Shown: positions 35,823 to 48,122 of the stretch, piece by piece
Position numbering within the stretch: position 1 is the first letter of the stretch
How the letters are laid out: each line of letters starts with the position of its first letter
NCBI GenBank assembly: GCA_021014945.1
Contig: MU266339.1
Coordinates: 1-64,000, forward strand
Direction of reading: 5' to 3'
Length of the DNA: 64,000 nucleotides
Origin: Leucogyrophana mollusca
Lineage: Eukaryota; Basidiomycota; Agaricomycetes; Boletales
Notes under the pieces: generated by a model
Seen by the model: the letters and a program-made list of their open reading frames with translations, nothing else
Told to the model about the DNA's origin: nothing
Databases searched by the model: none
Translations under genes and position numbers: made by a program

Positions 35823-36640
35823 TTGGGTCGTGTTACACTGACCAACCCTGTCTTTGTTGAGCGAGTGGCCATGGGACGTCAAAGCTCAGGCTGTCCTTAT
35901 CCGTGTACATTCTCCCAACCTCCTAGCTCCTGTGTTTCACAGCATATAGAAAGTAGCCATAGAACTCCGGGCTTTGTAGTGCCCAGTAGCCGGAAGGCAT
36001 GGCGCCCAGCAGGCGCCTGGCAAAGGGTTTTCACAGGAAGTCGCTCGCTTGGAGACTTGAGCCCTCCACAGGAAGTTGCCCACTGCCAGGAGCTTCCCAC
36101 AGGATTGCGCAGCGTCTCCATGCATCCACTGCATCTCGCCAAGTATTGCAGCTCCACGCTCGAGGACTGGTACAGGTACTGCGTCAGGGTAACGCCCACT
36201 TTCAGAATTCAGATGTCTCGTACGTTTTCGCTGGGCCAGCGGTCCAGTCTCCCGAGTTTCTGTGTCATGATGCGCCGCCGCACGGTGCAGCGTCGTATCA
36301 TGACATATATGCACTTCCATTAATCCTATCTGACCCCCCTCCGAATCGGACTCGAGGACAGAACCCTGCATTCCAGTATCGACATCCTTCTCAGCTCCGA
36401 CGGCGTCTTCCCAAATGTGGACTATGGACACGACGCAACACGCCCTCGATCTTCGATTCCGAGTCTGTGGTGAAGACCTGCTTACCGGGCTATACCCTCC
36501 AGAACCCAGATCCAACCGCGCTATGATACCTACGCGGCTTCATATTCAGATCTCAACGCCTGATTTATTACTCATAACGCACGCGCGTCGCGGATCTGCG
36601 CGTATGTGTTCACTCGCAGCCTCAGATCTTTTGTAATCGA
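35823..36640. other. Region with overlapping open frames, no recognised gene
   Basis: Frames of 166 and 175 codons (plus) and 192 codons (minus) overlap between 35823 and 36526. None shows a recognisable motif, and none has clear support over the others. A gene here cannot be excluded. Confidence 0.35.
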
Positions 36641-36659
36641 GTTTCCATGTATGCGTCTT

Positions 36660-38530
36660 GGACCTGTGCGCGGAATGCTTCCGGGTACCGACCGCCGGGA
36701 TCTTGCGTGGCGGGAACCCGGGGTGGTATGGATGCGACGAAGCAGGACATCCCGGGGCTGGTGAATCGCGGGAGATCGATCGCAGACCTCGATGGATGAA
36801 TGAACTCGAGTCCCGTCGCGACGTTCCAGGAGACGTACATATCGAATGTATCTCGCTTCGGTAACCTGGTCGGTTGGTCGGTGGATCATGATTGGTTTTT
36901 GCTTCAGGACGTACCTCCAGCGATGCCGTTCACTGGCCCACTGTGGTTCCTGGCTCGAGAGTCCGTGATGCCTCCCGGTATGTGCGTGGATCAGTGAGTC
37001 ATTTTATTTCCACTCGAAGCTGAGGATCACCTCGCTGATTGTTTGGATAAAATTTTCAGCATCGCAGCTGATAGCGTTCGTGCGCACCAGTATGAATAAC
37101 GACAGACGTCCCCCGGACCTTGGGCCGTGGTTCTTTGCAGCTCCGACTCTTCCATCGTTATACACGTCGCTAATCGCGGTGGGTCCCCATTTCATTGACA
37201 TGATACACGATCCACGTCGCGGATCTGTGTTCATCTCGGAACACAATGCGATGGAAGTCAATCTACATACTCCCGGGTACCTGACTGCCGGGACCTCGCC
37301 CGAGCAGGGTTATCTATGGAAGATAGATACATCCTCTGGTATGACACGTAAGAGCGTAGCCCACCTCGACACCGATAGTTGATTGGTTGGTTAACGGCAC
37401 GCTCTTCCAGCGTCGATGACCAGGATGTGAAACCTAGCTCGAGGGACGGGCCTCCCGACATATGCATGGATCAGCAAGTTATGTCACAGTTCCGCAATGT
37501 TAACAATCGTAATTAACAAGCACTGGGCTGGGACGCACAAATGGGAATGGCAATGAGAGCGTGTCGGACGCATCTGTCCAAGTCGCTCACACGTAGCCTG
37601 CCACCTCGACGCTATCATCCGGTTTAACGACAAACATGTACAGCTCTCGAGACGCAGCAGCTGATCGTGGGTGAGAGCTCCATTGCCATGACGTTACTAT
37701 ACTGATAAGACGACGGGACGTTCCCACTGGGCTCGTTTCTACACAATTGCTGGCGATGGCCCTGTCACTCCATTATGCCTTCCGACATATGCGTGGATCA
37801 GTGACGTCTCCACTAGGATTCACATCCTGTTAAGTACTCTGACGAGCGCAAGAGCTTCGATACTGATCCAGAGGACGCGGATCACGCAGGGTCGCAACAC
37901 TGTATTGCCTAGCAATGGTCAATGGCCGTTGCAATTCTATACAATCATATCAATCAGGAACTTGCTACGCCTTCGCCGTCGTGGGTGCGCATCGGATTTT
38001 GGCTCGATGACACGATAGGTACTGACAAAGGACATTCCTGTAGGCCGACATGTGGAAACGACTTCCATGTTTGCGCTGGACCCCTTGCGAGGCTATCCAC
38101 TTGCATTCGTGCGACGGCGAATAGCTTCAGTGGGACTTCGATCCTGTTCTACGCCTCCCGTTACGGGCGTGGATCAGCGACATAACCAATACCCCAGCAC
38201 TCCAGGGTTCTTGTGGCGCCTTATCTGGTGAAAATCCAACATTCGGGTCGATATATACATAACTGGAAGCCCGAATGACGATCCATGGGTACTGGCGCAT
38301 GCAAAAGACGGACCGAAGTATTGTATGGTGCGCATATATCCATCCCCTTTGGCCGACTATGTATTGATCGTAAACTCAGGCACAACGCTCGCGAGAATAT
38401 GTATCCCCATCTGCTCCCCGGGCTCAAAGCCCGAACGTACGCTTAGATACCCCGGAACGCCAGTCTTGCTGATAAGGATGCCTCCTGACGTGCGCATGCA
38501 TCAGCGACTCATCGTTGGAAACCAGGGCCC
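36660..38530 (+). repeat. Degenerate long-period tandem repeat (about 330-480 bp)
   Basis: A block of the form CCTCCCGRYATRTGCRTGG followed by ATCAGYGA recurs at 36971, 37451, 37778, 38154 and 38481, with spacings of 480, 327, 376 and 327 bp. Between blocks the units share only scattered similarity, so they are old. No protein is supported inside. Confidence 0.6.
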
Positions 38531-41500
38531 CGTCAATCAGGCGCACTTACATAACTGGAAAGAGAGTGTTCATAGATTGACGCGGCACGCGGTCAAGCTA
38601 TATGGCTTCTGCCGGTATGAATGACTGGAATGAACGTCGTTCTATTTGCATTCTTACACTTCGTACAGACGCGGGCGCAAGTTGCGGTGGGCTCGGGGGC
38701 GTCCGCCAAAGAAGAAAGAACATCTTTTTCGTGGTGCTAAACGCGGTTTTGCGATGGCGATAGACGTAAAACACCAAGTGCATCCACCGGCACGAGATAA
38801 GTATGTAGTGAGGCCGAGCCCTGCAATGATCCATTCTAGATTTTTTTTCAACTTTTCTCACTAGGCTCAAAGGTCCGGTTCTGACAGTCCACGACGGGTT
38901 TCTGAGCCTCGCGTGTACCCTCGAACGTTGCGCAGATCCGGGTAATTCGGGCGCTTACGGCTTTGCTACGTACTCCATACCAACACGGTCCGTTACTTGA
39001 ATGTATGCAGAGTCACCGTCCCGTTTCGAATTCACTCCACATTCACTTACTCTATCTCCCAGCGCACCCTACATCCACCTCGAGCATCCTAGCTCCGCTC
39101 ATCGTGGTAGACATGTTCAAGTTGTCTTCTTCTCTCCTCATGTATCCCAAATGTGAACCATGTCAGGAACACATTTGGGACTCATGGTGAGCGGGAACCT
39201 CACCTTGCAACCTGGATATGTCAAGTTGAGTTCTTATTTGTACATTTTACACTGTGTTTCTTTTAGCCGCCAAGGCGTGCCAATTGATCGAGACTAAGCA
39301 GGGCTTGCCGCGTTTGCCTTGCCACCGACAGGCGCACTGGCCTGTCTCAGGGTGCCTCCCACACTCATTCACAGGTGGACGTTGTGCGCCCCACCTATTC
39401 CCCCTCCCCTCCCAACCATCCTGCACTCCCCCGCACTTATCATATCTGCGTCAAAAGCGTCCAGATAAATTTTCCTGCACTAATCTTATCGCACCGCCTT
39501 CGAAGCGTCTAAGCGGCATGAATGCGTACGAGCCGAATAACGCTGCGTCGCCCTCGCTATAATCACCTCGTGTTGCGCCACATTCTTTGTTTGGGTTTTT
39601 GGGTTTTGGGGGAGAGGTGGCTGGGGTGGCTGTGGTAATGTAGGTGGAATGGAAGTCCTTCAGCGACACGAGGAGCGGTTGTGTCGGATGCCCTTATTCG
39701 TGGTGCGCGTGCTGGGCGTCCTCTCGTCCGAGGAGGAGATGGAGGTGGGAACTTGGGAGGCGAACTCGAAGGTCTTCCAATCAAGCTGAATGCGTCATTG
39801 TCATAGCCGAACAAGACGACGTCACATTTTACGCTTGGACCATGGAAGCTACCATGGTTCGATTCCTACCGGACGACGTCACCACCGGTTCGTATGTGCA
39901 CCGAAAGCAGGAGCCAATGCAGTACAACAAGGATTAATAAAAACTCCAGCAAGAGTAACGCATATCGTGACAGTACGCGGGATCTCAGTCTGCATGGACC
40001 TTGGCTGATGTCATGTGCCACCTCAGAATCGCAAGGATCCGAGCGCCCGTGATCGTGTGTGTGGGGTCGCTGGACACCAGATGGTTTTGGCATGGGATGA
40101 TGGCTCCTGGGTGTGCGTGTCTCTTCGATGTATTGTGATCCCCGTGCAACTGTTTTCAGCATCTAATCATTGCCAGACATAGGATGTCCTCCCGCGAGTG
40201 CTTCTCCGGCGTGCATTGAGATACCGGGTGGAACGGAGGATCATTGAGTCACCGGGAGACGGGCAAAGGCGGGACTGAGTCACGCCGACTCTTCGGAATC
40301 CATCTCAGTTCTCAGGTCTGTGCTGAACTTAGTGGATGTATGTCTAAGATAGTACGCCCTTGCTTCGCGGAGGTCCCTTGTATGTGCACATCTGATTCAG
40401 TACAGTTCACGTCTGATTCATCTTTCCGAAGGAGACTCAGACTCGTAAAGTAGGAGGGTAGAAGGGTGAAGAAGATTCTGGATCCAATGCCTTCATGCGG
40501 GTGAGTGTGTATTCCTACTTGATGACGTTTGTAGCATGTTCGTTGTCCGGATGGCATCTTTGTGATCTGCTTGTGCTTTATCTTTGCCTCCCTCCCTGGC
40601 GCTTACCGGGTGTGGGTTGATATGCCGGGCTGGACTCCCACATTCCTCAAGCTGTATATACATAGAGTTGACATCTTCTACTCTTAACAGGTCCTTGCGC
40701 CACGGAGCTGAGCATCTATCTCTCTGTCGTGCAAGGTTGCGAGTGACCAAGACCTGAAATCGAACGAGGAAGTTACAGGGGAGCCGCCGGGTGGCTAATT
40801 TTGGTCTTTTCCCCTGTGAGCGCAAATACCCGTGCAGTACCCTCACTATGCTCATAAAACAAAGATCTGGACCAAGAACACTGACAAGGACGTTCATCAG
40901 TATCGTTAACACCTTCAACATTCAAAGCATCTCCGCACGTACGCCGAGCTTTTTACGGGGACACACTCCGTGCTTAGAAGAAGGCGAGCGCGAGGATGAT
41001 GAATTAAATCGAAAGGTAATGTGCCAGGTGAAGGCCGTGAGCCTGCCGCGACGATGTAGTTGGACCCTAGGCATCTCGTCCACTTTCCTCATTGTGATTG
41101 GTATAACGACACAATTTGACCTATTTACTTCTTAGGTCATCTTTCGTAGGGTGCGCGGAGGACGTGCACAGCTGCGGGGTTGGTCAGTGCGTATAGTTCT
41201 GTAATTACGGCTTTGGCCGCGATTTACCCCTATCTTAGAATCTCATTCAACGAGTCACCTCAAGCTCTCCTATCTGATTACTCCCTTCAACTTCACCGGT
41301 AATCGATAGCGCAGCCGAACTCTTCATTTACTATCGCGTATAGTTGTTCGCCTTTCTTGGCCAGCACATCTGGGAAGTGTTCGCGATTATCTCATCTCGC
41401 GTCCCCTCGTGCCCTTGCCTTGCAGATCTCGGATAGGCTTAATCACGCCTAGTACACAAAGCCTCCTGCGCTTCGGTGGGTGCCTACCGCATGTGTGAAG

Positions 41501-43160
41501 TTCTTCCCCGGACAACGAGGCGGCCCCCCTGCGATCATCGATCATCATCGACGAAGTCTCCTGGGTTACAGTCCGTTCATACCTCATGCAGGCAGCAGCA
41601 ACCCATTTCCGCTGATACTCGTTGTTTCCTCGTTGTCTCTCAAATGAGTGACGTCGTCTCTGCAAACGCACTGGCCGCTCATCATCCTACCCACGGCTTC
41701 CCATACCTCGCGGGCATTTCCGCAATAGTTTCATTCCATCAATTCAACAGATAATCTCAAGCAGCACGATTTGCGCGCGCCAATTTCTCTCGTACACGAT
41801 GACGTCGTGCAATGATACCTCACTTACTACATCCTGTTTCATTAACAGGTGATATAGATCTCACAAGCGTTCCCGCGCTGCGATCTCCCCATCTCGCGAC
41901 ACCTCCTTGTCGTCAGCTCTGATAATCTCATTTCGCGAAAACCCGGTCGCATTTCGCCGAAATTAAACGAATTTCTCGATGGCGTTCAAGATCCTTCTAC
42001 CGCGGCACCTGATCATCCTTGTTATCCCACTGCCTTCCTTACGACCCCGACTATGGTCACGATGGACGTGTGGCACGGACGCGGTCTTGCTCCTCGTGGG
42101 CAAGCTCGCCCCTTACCAGAACATCCGGAAGGTACTTCCGTGTCGCTAACCGATCTCTCGCGAGCCTTCCTCGCTGCGCGTCCGTGTGCGATCCCTTTGT
42201 ATATCGCGGGCCTTCCTCCTTCGGCCTCACGATCCCTGAATTATTCGCCGGACCCGGGGCCCTCGGGGCTACTGTCAACTGAAATGCTCGGTCGGCCCCC
42301 TGAGAATTGTCCTCGGGATACCGGTTTCTCATCATAGTTGGTGTTCAAGCTCCCGCCCGGGACTGGTGGACAGAGGTCACTCGATGAGGTCAAGTCGGTT
42401 TAAGGATACTAGGCAAGCCATTTGCAGTGATCCGCCAAGCGAGGCGGTGGCCTATCCCTTCGTTGAGGGGCGAGTCACACCCAGGTGCTCGCACATTAGT
42501 TACGCAGATTCCTCAAGCAGGTCGCCACCGAGTCATGCATGGACCCACCTAATCAGCCCTGAGCTAGTGGCTCAACGAAGGGTCTCCCTGCATTCAAATG
42601 TGTTCTTAACGGCTCGCCTTCGTGTCGTCGCCGGGCCTTTCCTTGGGTTTTCCGAGCTCGACTGGGATAGACGGGAAATAATCACGGTACAGCGCAAGTA
42701 CTATCCAAATCTAACAGAACTCCAATAGTTAGGCCAGCTCCTGGATGGATGGCCGTGCTGGACGACCACCTTTTGATAGCGATTGACTGTGCTTTTCGCG
42801 GGACGAGACATTTTATTTGCCGTAGCTCGAGACGCTGCGCCTGTAGCAGGATGAGAATTTTGCCGACCGAAGGCACATACGAGGTGGGTTTAGAAGGTGC
42901 AGCGACTTTTGCAAAGGGGTTGTCGCCCTGTGAATGCGCATAGCATGAGTCAAGGAGAAGTAGAAGCAAGGGAGAAAGCACCAGCCTAGTTCTGGCAGCA
43001 AAACTCTCGAACGTGAAGCAATCGACATTGGCGTTGGTAAGAGGTCGAACATCGGCGCATACGAAATCTCCAGTACCTTCGGCGGCATATATTCCATGTC
43101 GCCATACAAGCCAGTGAGTGGTATCATCAACAAGCTATAACACCGACGGTAACACTGCGA
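38531..43160. other. Gene-free region
   Basis: About 4.6 kb in which I recognise no gene, RNA gene or mobile element. Frames up to about 140 codons (40493-40921 minus, 42366-42728 plus) overlap others and lack motifs. G/T-rich runs lie near 39590-39640. Confidence 0.45.
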
Positions 43161-43162
43161 GG

Positions 43163-46100
43163 TCAGGAAGACCGTAGACGGCCCTCAAGGAAAAGGTTCC
43201 ATCCCCAATGGCTCTCCTTCAGTCCGCAACGACCTTTTGTACCGTACAGAACACCAGGATGGATTCCCATGGTACTGCACAAGGTTTTAGTTTTGGAAAA
43301 CCAGACTTCCGCGCCAGTGATGTCCTTCTCCAAAAGAGAAATCTCTCCTAGAGCTCTGGTGCTTCGAGCTTCATACGGGTGCTTCGAGCTTCATACGAGA
43401 TAATGGACTGTTCTTTACTGTATTCCACTGCCCTTAAAAACAGTTCCCTGGCCAACCGGTAGTCTTGTGCGAACAGTTCATTTCTCGCTGAGATGTAAGT
43501 TGCGATCGGGATTGTGACATCCGACCGGCCCCCAAATGTGGCGAGTTCGGCGTGAACACGGCGCAAGAGGTTCCTGGCAAAGGTGAAATCATCTTCGTCG
43601 GAAGCAAGTGTTGCTCGATACCACAACGCAGCACAGGCCTCATGGGTGCCCTTGCCACCCGTGGCGAGCATGAAAGCATCCTGCAGAAGCTTGTGAGCTT
43701 CTGCAATGTTCCCTTCGGCGACTTCGACTGTCGACAGGTCGAGGAGGCTGCTCGATTGACCAACATCGTCATTCATGCGGGTGTGAAGGGACAGCCGAGC
43801 TGCGAAATGGCGCCTTGCGGCGAGGCAGTTCCCAGAGCTCAGTTCGACCTCTCCATACAACCACATAGCCCAGCTCAGAGAGTTTGTGTTATCTCCACTG
43901 CGCTCGAAGTATTCCCGAGCACTTGCCAACAGCACAAGAGCGTCTCGTGGCCTCCCCCTGCGTATCATAATGTTCCCGAGGTGTAGGTTGATTGCAGCTG
44001 CGTTATCCGAGCTGAGAACCCGATATTTCCGTCGCATTGTCAAAGCTTCTTGTAATGTTCTTTCGGCATCCGCGACCTTGCCCAGGTATGTGTATTGGAT
44101 TGCAGTGTATTCGAGGCATAATGCAGCCCTATCGTGATCTCGATCAAGGAGGTGGAGGCGTTTGGCAGCTTCGTATAGGTCAATGGATTCAGTGACACTG
44201 GCCAAACCATCAGCCAGCAATCCGAGCGCAAAGACACAGCTCGCTTTGCCATATGACGGCGCCTGGCCTGAGCGCGGTCGAGGAACGGATTTGAGAAAGC
44301 TCGAGAGTGTTGTGGAACGATTGCCATCAGGGAGACCCAAGATTAACGAATGCAGGGAAATGGGTCGTTGTTTGTGCAGATGAAGTTGGTTAATGAAATG
44401 ATAACAAGCATGGCAGATGATGGCCATATCTTCATGGGTAGCTCGGGACAGATCGTGTGCAATCAACCGCTCCAAGTTCGCATCCTCAGTGCCAATCCAA
44501 ACCCCTCCATCGTCCCTGTAGGTGAGGTCTTCGAGCTGCGTGTAGTAGTGCCGTCTGACGTGCGTCAGGTCGACGGAGGGAATGTCCCTGCCTTGGTGGG
44601 TGCCCAATATGTGCATGCGAATCGGCGAGAGCATCGTGTATGCGCCTAGCTTACGGTACATCAGAGAGAGCCGGCAGAGTGTGTCAACGACAAAGCGGAT
44701 ATTTGCGATATCGGGGAAAAAATCCTGCAATGCCTTCTCGTTGATACCTTGGGGTAGGAATGCCGCGATTTGCATGACGCGCTGAGCATCATTGCCCAGA
44801 GATGCGATCGATGACGATTTCAACGACATCTCGATCGTAGCAGACAGGCTCCGAAGCTTCCCGCCTCCAACGTGCAACAAATGGGTCTGCTGTTCGCCCC
44901 ACGATCTCATCAACTCTCCAAGAGTCCACTGATTTTCCCTCGCAACATGAGCGAGTAGATTAATGGATAGTGGATGAAAGTCCAAAGCAGACAAGAGTCC
45001 GTCCACAATTACCGGAAAGCCATCGACAGGGTAGATCTCCGTGAATGCTTGGCGTGCAGCGCTTGCCTCCAATGCGGGAACATCGATTGTAGCGTACCGG
45101 AGGTTCACCGACACCCTTCTGTTGCGGGTGGTGAGCATGATCGTAACCGATGGCAGGGATCCGAGTTCATCAATGATTTCGGCTATCCGAGACGAGTCAG
45201 CATCAGATGCCGCATCTTGAAACGTTTCCGCATTGTCGAAGACAAGAAATGCCTCGCCGGTAGCCAGAAATCTCTTCACGGAGCTGAGAAGAGTGGACCT
45301 GAGACTTAACGCTCCGGCAATACGTCCAATGAATGTATTATGTGTCACTTGCGATGCGTTGATATCGTCAAATCTGACGAAGAAGCGCCGATCCTTGAAT
45401 TTGGCCACGATGGCGTCCTCGTTCAGGATCGCTTTGGCTATTGAGCTCTTCCCGATCCCCCCCGGGCCAACGAGAACGATGTGTTGCGTGTTGAGGGATT
45501 CCACTGCCTCTCGAACGAGGTCGTCTCGTCCAAAAAACATGCAAGGCCTCGGAGGTGGTGGCTCACAATCGGATTCGCTGGCGAACTCATAAGAATGAAG
45601 TGGCAACGAGGCGTACAATAAACTCACAACTGAACCTCCGCGCCCCTCTTGAGTGCCCGGGCAATGTCACCGATCTCCATCCTCGTGTCCACAATGAGCT
45701 CGTGCTGAGGGTGAATTTAACAAGGGCCAAATGACTAATCCGTGTGCACTACGCACGTCGCACATCCGCAGGAAATAATCTAATTGGTCCTTCCACTTTG
45801 CAATACTTTCCCGATCCATTGACGCGGAAAACGCCTGGTTGGTAACTGCCCGATGCTCTTTCGCCTTGACGGTCTTTTCGATGTCATCGATAAATCTGGA
45901 ATGGTCGTTTGTGACATGCCTAAGTGTACGGCGGAGGATCTGGTGTACCTTTGCAATTCGTTAAGCGCTTGTGTGACAGTGGGATCGATTTCGCTTTCGA
46001 GTTTTCCTCCGGTTGACCGCTCGATGGATTTTGCTATTTTGTTACATCGGCTGACTATCTCGGCAAAATCGTCTTTATTTTGCATCGTGTTCTGTGAACA

Positions 46101-46256
46101 GTCGTTCAGCCCTCGTTGATGGGAGCAGCAATGAGATTTTACCTTAACGACTGTTAAGATGGTGCTCAAAGTCGATAAAACCCCCTTCGCCACTTCGACA
46201 GGAATTAGGTCCTTGGTCAGATCAAGCGCGCCTATTGCGTTGGTTAAAGCAACCAT
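43163..46256 (-). CDS. STAND NTPase with TPR-like repeats, truncated by a 20-bp duplication
   Basis: Five exons on the minus strand: 46143-46256, 45949-46091, 45757-45895, 45628-45704, and 43348-45577 ending at the present TAG. Introns are 50-53 nt; 900 residues as it stands. Residues 1-158 look like a helical adaptor of the kind found in front of fungal STAND proteins (ALDLTKDLIPVEVAKGVLST, then SRCNKIAKSIERS). The NTPase follows: P-loop GPGGIGKSS at 195-203, Walker B FLVFDN at 268-273, sensor LTTRNRR and a LSALDFHPLSINLLA helix. The C-terminal half is helical TPR-like repeats. A perfect 20-bp tandem duplication (43358-43377 = 43378-43397) shifts the frame and creates the stop. Without it the frame would run to TGA at 43163-43165 (span start given), adding about 60 residues. 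Such proteins act in fungal self/non-self recognition and programmed cell death; the ligand is unknown. Confidence 0.82.
43358..43397. repeat. 20-bp perfect tandem duplication in the STAND gene
   Basis: GGTGCTTCGAGCTTCATACG occurs twice back to back (43358-43377, 43378-43397). Since 20 is not a multiple of 3, it shifts the minus-strand frame and leads to the stop at 43348-43350. Confidence 0.95.
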
Positions 46257-48122
46257 TGTGCCATCGTGGTTACTGGCGTTTGACGTGGATGCTCCTGGTG
46301 AAGTCTTGTCATGGGGAACATGTTATTCGTATCATGGGAGGTGAACGAGCTCCACACCTTCGTTTTCCAAGGCAAAGGCATACTTCGGGTTCAATGCAAA
46401 AATCGAGGTCGATGTGTGGGTTTAAGTATCCCTGCCGGCGCGGGATGCACTACAATAGATGCCCACGTAGGCTGTGGGTCGTGGGTTATACTTGTCTCTC
46501 AGGCCATGTATTCCTAGACGCGCGCAGAGGGAGCTTTGCCACGGTTTCGGCAGCCGCCATGGTGCATGTCTATGACAAGTACCAGCCCGGCTACAGTGGC
46601 CTTGATAAGAACGATGAAAGTTAAAACAACACACATATACTGATGGCCCGGGTGATCACCTCGAGCAGGGGAATGGGACGCTGGGGCGATAGGGACGTTC
46701 GACGTGGCAAGGTGGGGTGACTGGGATGAAATCCTGAAATTCTTCTTCCCAGTCGATCAGGCTGTGTACAGGAAGCCCTCGCTATATAACGCGCTCGAAT
46801 ACGAAGGTCAACGACCTACAACGACTATTGCAGGGATAGAGATGTCGACTAAGGCTGATGCATACCCCGTCCGTGCCGACTTCACCCCATGGTGACTGCT
46901 ACGCGGTGCCTGTACGCATTGCACGACTCATGGCAGGCCGTCATTCGTGGTGAATGTGCACGAGGAAACACCGTTTGGTCGTGTGGATTCATGACGTGAG
47001 TTCTTGCAGTCATCCACTCGCGTTTCCTCTTTTTGCACTGTTCGTCTTGAAGTGCCTGCTGCGGGCCGCGTCGGGCAGAAGACTGCGCACCGTAGTTGTC
47101 GACCTTTTTGCAGGTTGATGGCCCCGGCAATCGCCTCGATTAGCGACACTTGATGCTGGGGCGATGACTGTGGGATGGGCTGTGTCACAGTAGTCCACTG
47201 CTGCTAGCAATACCAACTGAATCGATGAAAGAACATAATCTTACACAAACCTTACCAGTTCAAGTCCAAGTCCAAGCCCAAGAATATGTTGCGATTCTAC
47301 CGCGGAACGGCTGCGCTCGATCTCACCGCTGGCCCATGGACGGAGCACTGCCCACCTCGCGACACGACTATGTGTAGCAACATCCCAGAGTTCGTCTTGT
47401 TGTCCGACTGTAATCGATGAAGCTTAAAGAAGCAACACAGCGTGTCTCTGCAGTGGCCCGGAGAGATCGTCGTCATTGATATCGACGCTTGATATTGTCC
47501 TTATTCTGATTGAATAAGTGCGTGCTGGTCCTTCTCACCATCCGCGACGCCCTCGTATGGAACTTCGTCCATTTAATAATAATTCGTGTGAACGTAATTT
47601 CTAGTTCGGAGGCAGTGGGGAAGTTGGGTCGGGAGGTGGCAAGGATCGTGCGGGAAGCGGGGGCTGTGGACGTTGGGGACCGGGTATCTCGCATTTATCT
47701 CGCATTCACCCCCTCAGAATTCTCTTCTCGTATAGGAACGTGTGGCTAAGCGATCCCGGTAGTTAGATTGAACGAACGACAGAGTTGAGCCTTTCTCTGG
47801 CACTGTGGCAGACCTCCAAGTCCAACAAACATCTGCACACTCTCGCACGCGGATTAGTCATCATACCCGCGACCCGACCGTGACCACTGCATGAAGGTCA
47901 AGGGTTTCGCCTTATCTCGAGCCTTGTCTTACAAGATTTATAACCCATTATACATCAGCAATGTGTCCCGATTATCAATCCTGGACACAGCAAAAGTCGA
48001 AATGATGTGAACAGCAGTCGTCATGAGTATTCTTAGACGCTGGCGCCTTCTCGCCGCGACATTGCGCCATACGACCACACACATCGAGTTCAAGTACTTC
48101 GAGCTGGCCCATTTCAACCCAC
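46257..48122. other. Intergenic region, no recognised gene
   Basis: About 1.9 kb between the STAND gene and the permease. Frames at 46235-46624 plus, 46704-46895 plus, 46882-47216 minus (three overlapping) and 47510-47749 plus have no recognisable motif. The control regions of both flanking genes must lie here. Confidence 0.45.

Noticed and set aside
36971..38510. CRISPR-like array
   Set aside because: The blocks are 327-480 bp apart and degenerate, and the genome is fungal; this is an old tandem repeat.
45920..45948. 29-nt intron in the STAND gene
   Set aside because: Although bounded by GT and TTAG, it is too short. The 53-nt alternative ending at 45896 keeps the frame and normal size.
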